Positions 44,101 to 50,902 of a DNA stretch of 50,902 nt are shown in pieces. Within the stretch, counting starts at the first letter, position 1. Each line of letters begins with the position of its first letter. The notes below the pieces were generated by a model that was not told the origin of the DNA, did not search any database, and was given only the letters and a program-made list of their open reading frames with translations. This stretch comes from Pseudoduganella aquatica (GTDB lineage Bacteria; Pseudomonadota; Gammaproteobacteria; Burkholderiales; Burkholderiaceae_D): positions 1 through 50,902 of the forward strand of contig NZ_WWCU01000042.1 in the NCBI RefSeq assembly GCF_009857595.1. The letters run 5' to 3'. Both the position numbers and the translations under genes were made by a program.

Positions 44101-44730
44101 ATGACCCCACTGAAAACGATCGCCACCACCGCAGCCGCCTTCGCGGCCTCGCTACTGCTGGCCGGCGCGGCCCAGGCTGCCGCGCTGGAGCAGTTCAAGA
44201 CCTTCGTCAGCAGCACCAAGTCGGCGCGCGGCGAGTTCACGCAGCGCCAGGTGAAGGGCGGCAAGAGCTCCAACACCGCCAGCGGCACGTTTGAGTTCGC
44301 GCGTCCCGGCAAGTTCATCTGGACCTACCTCAAGCCTTATGACCAGCTGCTGCAGGCCGACGGCGAACAGCTCTACATCTACGACAAGGACCTGAACCAG
44401 GTCACGGTGAAGAAGCTGGGCAATGCGCTGGGCTCGTCGCCGGCCGCCATCCTGTTCGGCAGCAACGACCTGGAAAAGAACTTCACCTTGTCCGAAGCGG
44501 GCGCGCGCGACGGCCTGGAATGGCTGAAAGCCGTGCCGAAAACGCCGGACTCCACCTTTGAGCAGATCACCATCGGCCTGCGCAACGGCACGCCGGAAGC
44601 GATGGAGCTGAAGGACAACTTCGGCTCCATGTCCGTGCTGAGCTTCAGCAAGTTCGAGAAAAACCCGCAAGTGGGCGCCGCGCACTACAAGTTTGTGATG
44701 CCCAAGGGCGTGGAAATTTCGCAGCAATAA
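44101..44730 (+). CDS. lolA: Outer-membrane lipoprotein carrier LolA
   Basis: A 209-aa periplasmic chaperone that carries lipoproteins from LolCDE to LolB. It has a signal peptide of about 28 residues (MTPLKTIATTAAAF...AGAAQA). The mature protein shows ARGEFTQRQV, ASGTFEFARPGKFIWTYLKPYDQLLQADG and IYDKDLNQVTVKK, which is the classic LolA core. It lies between ftsK and rarA, the conserved proteobacterial order. Confidence 0.95.
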   Translation: MTPLKTIATTAAAFAASLLLAGAAQAAALEQFKTFVSSTKSARGEFTQRQVKGGKSSNTASGTFEFARPGKFIWTYLKPYDQLLQADGEQLYIYDKDLNQVTVKKLGNALGSSPAAILFGSNDLEKNFTLSEAGARDGLEWLKAVPKTPDSTFEQITIGLRNGTPEAMELKDNFGSMSVLSFSKFEKNPQVGAAHYKFVMPKGVEISQQ

Positions 44731-44797
44731 GGAATAAATGCGCCGTCTGCTTGCGCGCGCGCAAACGCCGCGCGCGCGGCCGCCGCTACAGTAAAGC

Positions 44798-46108
44798 ATG
44801 ATGGACGACCTTTTTAAAACCGAACCCCGCGCGCCCTTGGCCGAAGCCCTGCGTCCGAAAACCATGGACGAAGTGATCGGCCAGCAGCATCTGCTGGGCG
44901 AGGGCAAGCCGCTGCGCCTGGCCTTCCAGGCCGGCAAGCCGCATTCCATGATCTTGTGGGGACCGCCCGGCGTGGGCAAGACCACGCTGGCGCGCCTGAC
45001 CGCCAACGCCTTCGACGCCGAGTTCATCGCCCTGTCCGCCGTGTTCGCGGGCGTGAAGGACATCCGCGCCGCCATGGAGCAGGCCCAGCAGAACCTGGAC
45101 CGCCACGGCAAGCACACCCTGCTGTTTGTGGACGAGATCCACCGCTTCAACAAATCCCAGCAGGACGCCTTGCTGCCCTTCGTCGAGTCCGGCCTGGTCA
45201 CCTTTATCGGCGCCACCACCGAGAACCCCAGCTTTGAAGTGAACTCGGCATTGCTGTCGCGCGCCCAGGTCTACGTGCTGAAGTCGCTCAGCGACGAGGA
45301 AATGCGCCAGCTGCTGGCCAAGGCGCAGAAGGAAGCGCTGCCGCACCTGAAGTTCGACGACGCGGCCGCCGACACCCTGGTCGGCTACGCGGACGGCGAC
45401 GCGCGCCGCTTCCTGAACCTGCTGGAGCAGGCCGACAACGCCGCCTCGTCGGCCGGCGTGCAGAAGATAGACGCCAAGTTCGTGGAAAACGCCATGACCT
45501 TGAACGCGCGCCGCTTCGACAAGGGCGGCGACAACTTCTACGACCAGATTTCGGCGCTGCACAAGTCCGTGCGCGGCTCCAATCCGGACGGCGCGCTGTA
45601 CTGGTTCTGCCGCATGATAGACGGCGGCGCGGACCCGCGCTACCTGTCGCGCCGCATCGTGCGCATGGCCTGGGAAGACATCGGCCTGGCCGACCCGCGC
45701 GCCCTCACCATGGCCAACGACGCGGCCGCCACCTATGAACGGCTGGGCTCGCCGGAAGGCGAACTGGCGCTGGGCCAGGCCGTGATCTACCTGGCCATCG
45801 CCGCCAAGAGCAACGCCGGCTACAACGCCTTCAACCAGGCCATGGCCTTCGTGAAGCGCGACAAGTCGCGCGAAGTGCCGGTGCACCTGCGCAACGCGCC
45901 GACCAAGCTGATGAAAGAGCTGGGCTACGGCCACGAATACCGCTACGCCCACGACGAGCCGCACGCCTACGCGGCCGGCGAAACCTATCTGCCGGACGGC
46001 ATGGCCGAGCCCGGCTGGTACCAGCCCGTCCCGCGCGGCCTGGAAAGCAAGATCGCCGACAAGCTGGCCTTCCTGCGCAGCCTGGACGACGACGCGCGCG
46101 GCAAGTAA
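44798..46108 (+). CDS. rarA: Replication-associated recombination protein A (MgsA/RarA)
   Basis: A 436-aa AAA+ ATPase related to clamp loaders that acts at stalled replication forks. The N-terminus is PLAEALRPKTMDEVIGQQHLL. Walker A is GPPGVGKTTLA, Walker B LLFVDEIHRFNKSQQDALLP, and sensor 1 GATTENPSFE. A C-terminal MgsA tetramerisation domain carries GGADPRYLSRR. Length is standard. The 67-nt gap from lolA contains a GC-rich palindrome-like run of CGCGCG but no clear terminator. Confidence 0.95.
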   Translation: MMDDLFKTEPRAPLAEALRPKTMDEVIGQQHLLGEGKPLRLAFQAGKPHSMILWGPPGVGKTTLARLTANAFDAEFIALSAVFAGVKDIRAAMEQAQQNLDRHGKHTLLFVDEIHRFNKSQQDALLPFVESGLVTFIGATTENPSFEVNSALLSRAQVYVLKSLSDEEMRQLLAKAQKEALPHLKFDDAAADTLVGYADGDARRFLNLLEQADNAASSAGVQKIDAKFVENAMTLNARRFDKGGDNFYDQISALHKSVRGSNPDGALYWFCRMIDGGADPRYLSRRIVRMAWEDIGLADPRALTMANDAAATYERLGSPEGELALGQAVIYLAIAAKSNAGYNAFNQAMAFVKRDKSREVPVHLRNAPTKLMKELGYGHEYRYAHDEPHAYAAGETYLPDGMAEPGWYQPVPRGLESKIADKLAFLRSLDDDARGK

Positions 46109-46128
46109 GCCGCCGTGCGCGCGCACGT

Positions 46129-46142
46129 TTGACGCAGATCAA
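46129..46142. promoter_or_regulatory. FNR/Anr-type box upstream of hsp20
   Basis: TTGAC-GCAG-ATCAA matches the FNR/Anr consensus TTGAT-N4-ATCAA at 9 of 10 positions. Its centre is about 73 nt before the hsp20 ATG, so activation from about -41 would leave a 5' leader of about 30 nt. Confidence 0.65.
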
Positions 46143-46208
46143 AGGCGCCGGGCCTTGCGGTCGCCATGCTATTCAACTCCACTACAACCCCCACAAGGAG
46201 AAAATACC

Positions 46209-46652
46209 ATGGCTAGCAACCTTTCCCGTTTCACCCCCTTCGGCGACTTGGCGCGCTTCGACCCTTTCCGCGATATCGAACGTTTTTTCGATGAATTCGA
46301 GCGCCAGAGCGTGCAGCCGGATCTGGCGCGCAGCATGCGCATGGACGTGTCGGAGACCGACCAGACTTACACGGTGCGGGCTGAAATGCCGGGCTTCGAG
46401 AAGGAGGACATCAACGTCTCCATCGACGGCAGCACCGTCACCATCCGCGCCAAGCATGACGAGCAGAAACAGCAGCCCCAGACAGGCACCATGATGCGCA
46501 GCGAACGCTTCCACGGCGAGCACTATCGCAGCTTTACGCTGCCGCAGGAAGTGGACGACCAGCAAGCCACTGCCACCTGCAGCAACGGCGTGCTGGAGCT
46601 GACCTTGCCCAAGAAGACCGGCGGCCACAGCCGGCAGCTGCAGATCCAGTGA
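46209..46652 (+). CDS. Small heat-shock protein, Hsp20 family
   Basis: A 147-aa holdase chaperone. The N-terminal arm is SRFTPFGDLARFDPFRDIERFFDEF. The alpha-crystallin domain (about 40-140) includes MDVSETDQTYTVRAEMPGFEKEDINVSIDG and ends CSNGVLELTLPKK. The C-terminal tail RQLQIQ is short, with a weak I-x-I-like motif. AAGGAG precedes the ATG. An FNR-type box upstream and no obvious sigma-32 promoter suggest that low oxygen rather than heat may be the main inducer (inference). Confidence 0.92.
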   Translation: MASNLSRFTPFGDLARFDPFRDIERFFDEFERQSVQPDLARSMRMDVSETDQTYTVRAEMPGFEKEDINVSIDGSTVTIRAKHDEQKQQPQTGTMMRSERFHGEHYRSFTLPQEVDDQQATATCSNGVLELTLPKKTGGHSRQLQIQ

Positions 46653-46657
46653 CCCCC

Positions 46658-47539
46658 TTACACGGCTGACAGCGTGCGGCGCAGGAAGACGGTCACGTCG
46701 GCGAACAGCGCGGGCTGGACGGCCTCGCGGTCGAAGCCCGGCGGGTCTTGCGAAGGCTTGAAATTGGGCCGCGTCATCTCCGGCGGAAACTTGCTCATGA
46801 AAGCGAAGTGGCCGCCGCCGGGGACGTCCACATGCTCCACCAGGGCCGCATCCGGCACGCCGTTGATGATGTGATGCGCGTGCGAGACGGGCGTGATGTC
46901 GTCCTTCTCGCCGGTGCGTATCAGGATGGGCACGCGCACCTGCGACAGGGCGCCTTCCGGGAACCAGAACGTGGCCGGATTCAGCAGCACCAGCGCCCGC
47001 ACGCGCGCGTCCGGCCGCACGGGAACAGGGGAGGGCGGCGCCCCCTTGTTCTCGCGCGGCCCGGTCCAGGGCTGGCCGCCGGCCACCGCCAGCGCCGTAT
47101 AAGCGCCGATGGAATGCCCGATCAGCGCCACCCCGCCGGGCGCAATATGCGCGCCGACAACGCCATCGGCCAGCGCCGCGCCGATGCACAATGAAATATG
47201 GCGCGGCCGGTTCGCCAGGTTGGCGGCGGTGCCGGCCAGCGAATTGTCCAGGCGCGTATTGCCCGTATGGGAGGGCAGCGCCACCACAAAGCCCGCCAGC
47301 GCCAAATGCCTGGCCAGCTGGCGGTAAGCCCAGGGCGTGCCTGAATTCCCGTGCGACAACACCACCAGCGGCCATGTCCCCGCCACCGGCGCCGCATCGC
47401 GCGCCACCTCCAGGCCATACGGCCCGAAATGCGTCAGCGCCTCCGTCCCCACGGCCGGGTAAAGCAGGGCCAGCGGCACCATCGCGCCCTGCACGGCGTC
47501 ATGCACCTCCATCAAGCGGCAGCCACAGGCAAATGTCAT
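46658..47539 (-). CDS. Alpha/beta hydrolase, dienelactone-hydrolase / PAF-acetylhydrolase-like
   Basis: A 293-aa protein with PLVVLSHGNSGTPWAYRQLARHLA (oxyanion region), nucleophile Ser in ALIGHSIGAYTAL, an acid in IRTGEKDDITP and His in VPGGGHFAFMSKFP. No clear Sec signal peptide. The ATG at 47539 has GGAGA 6 nt upstream; the ATG at 47512 (MEVHD) is an alternative. It is convergent with hsp20, with 5 nt between the stops. The substrate is unknown. Similar predicted dienelactone hydrolases occur widely in Oxalobacteraceae. Confidence 0.8.
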   Translation of the reverse strand: MTFACGCRLMEVHDAVQGAMVPLALLYPAVGTEALTHFGPYGLEVARDAAPVAGTWPLVVLSHGNSGTPWAYRQLARHLALAGFVVALPSHTGNTRLDNSLAGTAANLANRPRHISLCIGAALADGVVGAHIAPGGVALIGHSIGAYTALAVAGGQPWTGPRENKGAPPSPVPVRPDARVRALVLLNPATFWFPEGALSQVRVPILIRTGEKDDITPVSHAHHIINGVPDAALVEHVDVPGGGHFAFMSKFPPEMTRPNFKPSQDPPGFDREAVQPALFADVTVFLRRTLSAV

Positions 47540-47570
47540 GCATGGTCTCCAAATAAGCGAACTAAACAGT

Positions 47571-47624
47571 CGGGGTCAGTTCCACCATCCTGCCATAAAT
47601 GACGCGATGCGAGAACTGACCCCG
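47571..47624. repeat. 12-bp perfect inverted repeat, MITE/REP-like
   Basis: CGGGGTCAGTTC (47571-47582) and GAACTGACCCCG (47613-47624) flank 30 nt. It lies in the 358-nt gap between the alpha/beta hydrolase and the permease. GGGGTCAG-type ends are common in dispersed palindromes of this bacterial group. Only one copy is in this window. Confidence 0.65.
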
Positions 47625-47664
47625 CTTGTGGTTTTTGCAATACGATATTTGCGGTATGCATAGA

Positions 47665-47709
47665 TTGTATACAAAATCGGTTGACAACTTTTTCAGCACT
47701 GGGCATCAT
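47665..47709 (+). promoter_or_regulatory. Predicted permease promoter with GntR-like operator
   Basis: TTGTATACAA (47665-47674, perfect palindrome) lies just upstream of TTGACA (47681-47686), 17 nt, then CATCAT (47704-47709). The palindrome type is common for GntR/FCD-family regulators. Confidence 0.55.
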
Positions 47710-47715
47710 CGATTG

Positions 47716-47897
47716 CATGGAACGCGGCCGCAGAGCCGCGTGTAAGCATCCCAGTGGAGTGTCCACAAGACCCTCCATCCCGCCTCGCAGTACGACCTCG
47801 CCACGATAAAAACAGACGCCACGATCTGCGCGGTGAGGCATGCCGGATAGCACCGGAACAAGTAGTTCACGACACAACATCAATGATGGAGACACAA
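47716..47897 (+). promoter_or_regulatory. Long structured leader of the purine permease
   Basis: If transcription starts near 47716, the mRNA has a leader of about 180 nt. It can form a 7-bp hairpin (47722-47728 with 47735-47741), a second small one (GTGGA at 47754-47758 with TCCAC at 47762-47766), and further GC-rich pairings. No protein-coding signal was seen. A riboswitch is possible, but I match it to no known class. Confidence 0.35.
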
Positions 47898-49253
47898 ATG
47901 AACAAGCTGCTATTCCAAGTGGACGACCGTCCACCCCTCATCACCACCACCCTGCTGGCCGCCCAGCACATGCTCGCTGCGCTGGGCGGCATCATCGCCG
48001 TGCCGCTGGTGGTGGGCGCCGTCCTCAAACTGCCGGCCGACCAGATCGTGGCCCTGATCAACGCGGCGCTGCTCGGCTCGGGCATCGTCACCATCATCCA
48101 GTGCAAGGGCGTCGGCCCGATCGGCATCCGCTTGCCTTGCGTCATGGGCACCAGCTTCGCCTTCGTCGGCGCGGCCATCAGCATCGGCCTGGAACACGGC
48201 GTGCCCGGCATTCTCGGCTCCTCGCTGGCCGGTTCGGTGGTGATGATAATCGGCTCCTGCTTCATGCCGCAGATCCGCAAACTGTTCCCGCACGCCGTGA
48301 CCGCCGTGGTGGTCACCATGATAGGCTTGTCGCTGGTGCCGGTCGCCATCGACTGGGCCGCTGGCGGCAAGGGTTCGGGCGCGCACTACGGCGATCCGAT
48401 CAACCTCGGCATTGCGCTGTTCGTGCTGGTGACGGTGATCGCGCTGGTGCAGTACGGTAAAGGCATCTTCTCGGCCGCCGCCGTGGTGCTGGGCATGTTC
48501 GTCGGCTACCTGGTGTGCGTGGCCATGGGCCTGGTGGATTTCTCGTCGGTGCAGAAGGCCGCCGCGTTCTCGCTGCCGCAGCCCTTCGCGCACGGCATGA
48601 CCTTCCCCATCAGCGGCATCGTCGCCATGGGCGTGGCCTACGTGGTCACCATGGTGGAAACCACCGGCACCTTTATGGCGCTGGGCTCGGCCACCAACAC
48701 CAAGATGCGCGGCAAGACGCTGGCGCGCGGCGTGCTGTGCGACGGCGTGGGCTCGGCCTGCGTCGCCATGCTGGGCAGCCCGCCGGTATCGACCTTTGCG
48801 CAGAACGTGGGCGTGATCTCGCTGACCGGCGTGGCCAGTCGCCATGTGGTGGCCCTGACCGGCGTGATGCTGGCGCTGGCCGGCCTGTTCCCGGTGTTGG
48901 GCGCCATGGTGGTCACGATTCCGCAGCCGGTGCTGGGCGGCGCGGGCCTGATGATGTTCGCCATGATTATCGCCGCCGGCGTGCAGATGCTGAGCAAAGT
49001 GGAGCACAGCAAGCGCACCGGCATTATCATTGCCGTCTCCATCGGCTGCGGCCTGGCCGTCAGCGTGCGGCCGGAGCTGCTGGCCAAGCTGCCGGCTTTC
49101 GTGCACGAGATCTTCGGTTCCGGCATCAGCACCGCCGCCATCGTGGCCGTGACGCTGAACCTGATCTTGCCGGAGCGTCCGGTGGAAGCGAGCGACGACG
49201 ACGAGGAGGACGTGCCCCAGCCCATGCTGGTAAAAAAGCTTGAGGCGGCCTGA
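47898..49253 (+). CDS. NCS2-family purine (xanthine/uric acid) permease
   Basis: A 451-aa inner-membrane symporter with about 14 helices of the NAT/NCS2 family. Helix 1 has TTTLLAAQHMLAALGG with the conserved QH pair. The substrate motif region is PVSTFAQNVGVISLTGVASR, where Asn-Val-Gly is the family signature. MVETTGTFMALG carries the conserved Glu. It resembles the bacterial xanthine/uric-acid carriers more than UraA. GGAGACACAA precedes the ATG at 47898; an ATG at 47883 adds five residues. The following deaminase gene suggests purine use. Confidence 0.9.
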   Translation: MNKLLFQVDDRPPLITTTLLAAQHMLAALGGIIAVPLVVGAVLKLPADQIVALINAALLGSGIVTIIQCKGVGPIGIRLPCVMGTSFAFVGAAISIGLEHGVPGILGSSLAGSVVMIIGSCFMPQIRKLFPHAVTAVVVTMIGLSLVPVAIDWAAGGKGSGAHYGDPINLGIALFVLVTVIALVQYGKGIFSAAAVVLGMFVGYLVCVAMGLVDFSSVQKAAAFSLPQPFAHGMTFPISGIVAMGVAYVVTMVETTGTFMALGSATNTKMRGKTLARGVLCDGVGSACVAMLGSPPVSTFAQNVGVISLTGVASRHVVALTGVMLALAGLFPVLGAMVVTIPQPVLGGAGLMMFAMIIAAGVQMLSKVEHSKRTGIIIAVSIGCGLAVSVRPELLAKLPAFVHEIFGSGISTAAIVAVTLNLILPERPVEASDDDEEDVPQPMLVKKLEAA

Positions 49254-49282
49254 CTTCCTCGCCGCCTCCCCGCAGTAAAGCC

Positions 49283-49314
49283 CCGCGCCGGTGACGACCA
49301 CCCGGCGCGGTTTT
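49283..49314 (+). terminator. Terminator after the permease
   Basis: CCGCGCCGG and CCGGCGCGG pair perfectly around a 10-nt loop and are followed by four T residues. The downstream deaminase gene therefore probably has its own promoter. Confidence 0.75.
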
Positions 49315-49316
49315 GA

Positions 49317-49354
49317 CATTGTTTCCGCAGTGCCCGCGCATTGTTTCCGCAGTG
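49317..49354 (+). promoter_or_regulatory. 16-bp tandem direct repeat before the deaminase gene
   Basis: CATTGTTTCCGCAGTG occurs at 49317-49332 and again, identically, at 49339-49354. The period is 22 bp, about two helical turns. It lies between the permease terminator and the deaminase start and is a candidate for a pair of activator sites. Confidence 0.6.
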
Positions 49355-49367
49355 TTTAATCATTCCT

Positions 49368-50756
49368 ATGGACCTGAAAATGACTAAAACTCTCTTGATC
49401 AAAAACGCGCGCGTGGTGGTGACCATGGACGAGCAGCGCCGCGAAATCGACAACGGCGCAGTGTTCGTGCGGGACAATGTGATCGAGCAGGTGGGCTTCA
49501 CGGCCGACCTGCCGCAGCACGCCGACGAGGTGATCGACGCCACTGGCCAGCTCGTCATGCCCGGCCTGGTGAACACCCACCACCATATGTACCAGAGCCT
49601 GACGCGCGTGATCCCGTCCGCGCAGAACGGGGAGCTGTTCAACTGGCTCACCAATCTGTATCCGATCTGGGCCAACCTCACCGGCGAGATGGTGCACGTG
49701 TCCACGCTGACGGCCATGTCGGAGCTGATGCTGTCCGGCTGTACCACCAGCAGCGACCATCTCTACATCTACCCCAACGGCTGCCGCCTGGACGATAGCA
49801 TCGAGGCCGCGCGCAAGATAGGCATGCGCTTCCACGCCGCGCGCGGCTCCATGAGCGTGGGCCAGTCCAAGGGCGGCCTGCCGCCGGACCGCGTGGTGGA
49901 GGAGGAGGGTGCCATCCTCAGGGATACGCAGCGCCTGATCGAGACCTATCACGACGCGGGCCGCTACGCCATGCAGCGCATCGTGGTGGCGCCGTGTTCG
50001 CCGTTTTCGGTGTCGCGCGACCTGATGAAGGAAGCGGCCACGATGGCGCGCAGCTACGGCGTGTCGCTGCACACCCATCTGGCCGAGAACGTGAACGACA
50101 TCGCCTACAGCCGCGAGAAATTCAATATGACGCCGGCCGAATACGCCGAGGACTGCGGCTGGGTGGGGCATGACGTGTGGCACGCGCACTGCGTGCAGCT
50201 GGATGACGACGGGGTCTACCTGTTCGCCCAAACCGGCACCGGCATTGCGCATTGCCCCTGCTCGAATATGCGGCTCGCTTCCGGCATCGCGCCGATACGC
50301 AAGATGGTGGATGCGGGCGTGCCAGTGGGGCTGGGCGTGGACGGCTGCGCGTCCAACGACGCGGGCCATATGCTGGGCGAGGTGCGGCAGGCCATGCTGC
50401 TGCAGCGCGTGGGCTTTGGCCCGGATGCGATGACCGCGCGCCAGGCGCTGGAACTGGCCACGCTGGGCGGCGCCAAGGTGCTTAACCGGGACGATATCGG
50501 CGCGCTCAAGCCGGGCATGGCGGCGGATATCATCACCTTCAGGCTGGACCAGATCGGCTTTGCGGGGGCGCTGCATGATCCGGTGGCGGCGCTGGTGTTC
50601 TGCACGCCGTCGAATGTGACGCACAGCGTTATCAACGGCCGGGTGGTGGTGCGGGATGGACTGCTGCAGACCGTGGATCTGCCGATTGTGATAGAGCGCC
50701 ACAACACGCTGGCGCGCGAGCTGGCGCTGGCTACCGGGACGCGCAGGGCCGCGTGA
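49368..50756 (+). CDS. 8-oxoguanine deaminase-like amidohydrolase
   Basis: A 462-aa metal-dependent deaminase of the AtzB/TrzN/SAH-deaminase group. Metal ligands are visible in MPGLVNTHHHMYQ, SLHTHLAENV, WHAHCVQLDD and GLGVDGCASNDAGHM. The combination NTHHHMYQSLTR plus GVDGCASND fits the 8-oxoguanine deaminases (EC 3.5.4.32) better than classical guanine deaminase GuaD, but hydroxyatrazine-type hydrolases are close relatives. The ATG at 49368 is used; the ATG at 49380 (MTKTLL) is equally possible. It follows the NCS2 permease on the same strand, separated by a terminator and a tandem repeat. Confidence 0.85.
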   Translation: MDLKMTKTLLIKNARVVVTMDEQRREIDNGAVFVRDNVIEQVGFTADLPQHADEVIDATGQLVMPGLVNTHHHMYQSLTRVIPSAQNGELFNWLTNLYPIWANLTGEMVHVSTLTAMSELMLSGCTTSSDHLYIYPNGCRLDDSIEAARKIGMRFHAARGSMSVGQSKGGLPPDRVVEEEGAILRDTQRLIETYHDAGRYAMQRIVVAPCSPFSVSRDLMKEAATMARSYGVSLHTHLAENVNDIAYSREKFNMTPAEYAEDCGWVGHDVWHAHCVQLDDDGVYLFAQTGTGIAHCPCSNMRLASGIAPIRKMVDAGVPVGLGVDGCASNDAGHMLGEVRQAMLLQRVGFGPDAMTARQALELATLGGAKVLNRDDIGALKPGMAADIITFRLDQIGFAGALHDPVAALVFCTPSNVTHSVINGRVVVRDGLLQTVDLPIVIERHNTLARELALATGTRRAA

Positions 50757-50758
50757 TC

Positions 50759-50787
50759 GGCGGGTTACGCCTTCGGCTAACCCGCCC
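50759..50787. repeat. REP-like palindrome copy 6
   Basis: GGCGGGTTACGCC-TTC-GGCTAACCCGCC, a shorter member of the family, 3 nt after the deaminase stop and just before the convergent partial gene. Confidence 0.8.
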
Positions 50788-50792
50788 TTGTA

Positions 50793-50902
50793 TTATTCCA
50801 TCTGCCCCGAAAACGGAACGTCGGGGCAGAGCAACTGGATGCCGTACCCGCCCTTGGTCGCCAAGACCGTGATGTAGATTTCGCAGCAGTTGCTCTTATT
50901 CC
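50793..50902 (-). CDS. C-terminal fragment of an unknown gene (partial)
   Basis: On the minus strand the frame is open from the right edge to a TAA at 50795-50793. It encodes about 35 residues: SNCCEIYITVLATKGGYGIQ, then a PDVPFSGQME end. Neighbouring convergent genes with a REP palindrome between stops are the local pattern, which supports a real gene end. A CC pair is the only notable feature. The family is not recognisable from this piece. Confidence 0.45.
   Translation of the reverse strand, partial: NKSNCCEIYITVLATKGGYGIQLLCPDVPFSGQME

Noticed and set aside
41537..44110. 857-aa open frame antisense to ftsK
   Set aside because: ftsK motifs are clear on the plus strand. The antisense product is rich in His, Gln, Arg and Val with no domain, as expected of a shadow in GC-rich DNA.
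47716..47897. Permease leader as a named riboswitch (for example the NMT1/xanthine class)
   Set aside because: I could not match conserved bases of any class from memory. It is left as an unnamed structured leader.

Overview
The window reads as chromosomal DNA of a GC-rich betaproteobacterium, most likely Oxalobacteraceae (the Massilia, Duganella and Janthinobacterium group). This is inferred from the gene orders trxB / ftsK-lolA-rarA, hemC-hemD-hemX-hemY divergent from ppc, and nadE-glnB, from the PEP-CTERM protein, and from a trimeric porin of betaproteobacterial type. Nothing in the window points to a plasmid or prophage. The only classical mobile DNA is the 3' tip of an IS110/IS1111-type transposase at the left edge.

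Layout. 1-4.6 kb: transposase end, an orphan sensor kinase with a degraded ATP-binding box, a PEP-CTERM exported protein and a chemoreceptor. 4.6-12.9 kb: ppc, the divergent heme operon hemCDXY, ppa and a small DUF5335 protein. 12.9-16.8 kb: a membrane acyltransferase-like protein, a TonB-dependent receptor and a Zur/Fur-type regulator, with two matching dyads in front of the receptor. 16.9-28.5 kb: a complete benzoate-to-3-oxoadipate module. It consists of one nine-gene transcription unit catB-catC-catA-benA-benB-benC-benD-benE-pcaD, the divergent regulator catR, and a benK-porin unit. A nearly identical promoter element lies in front of both catB and benK. 28.6-35.2 kb: a TlpA-like thioredoxin with a degenerate Lgt-like membrane domain, a secreted alpha/beta hydrolase with a Pho-box-like promoter, a CzcE-like metal protein divergent from a copper/heavy-metal two-component system, and an HxlR regulator divergent from an MFS pump. 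35.2-46.7 kb: a COG3146 acyltransferase, nadE, P-II, a TRIC-type channel, an Smr protein, trxB, ftsK, lolA, rarA and an hsp20 gene with an FNR-type box. 46.7-50.9 kb: an alpha/beta hydrolase, a purine permease (NCS2), an 8-oxoguanine-deaminase-like amidohydrolase and the end of an unknown gene.

How the genes work together. Benzoate would enter through the porin and BenK/BenE, be oxidised by BenABC and BenD to catechol, cleaved by CatA, and carried by CatB, CatC and PcaD to 3-oxoadipate. CatR and the shared element plausibly switch import and catabolism together. The pcaIJ/pcaF step to succinyl-CoA and acetyl-CoA is not in this window. The right-hand purine genes look like a small uptake and deamination unit for (oxidised) purines.

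No CRISPR array, tRNA or rRNA was seen. No single obviously new multi-gene system is present. The most interesting signals are regulatory: the duplicated cat/benK element, the paired TGCAA-N5-TTGCA dyads, the phased repeats before the hydrolase and the czcE/copRS pair, the FNR box before hsp20, and a six-copy REP-like palindrome family that twice supplies a gene's stop codon.
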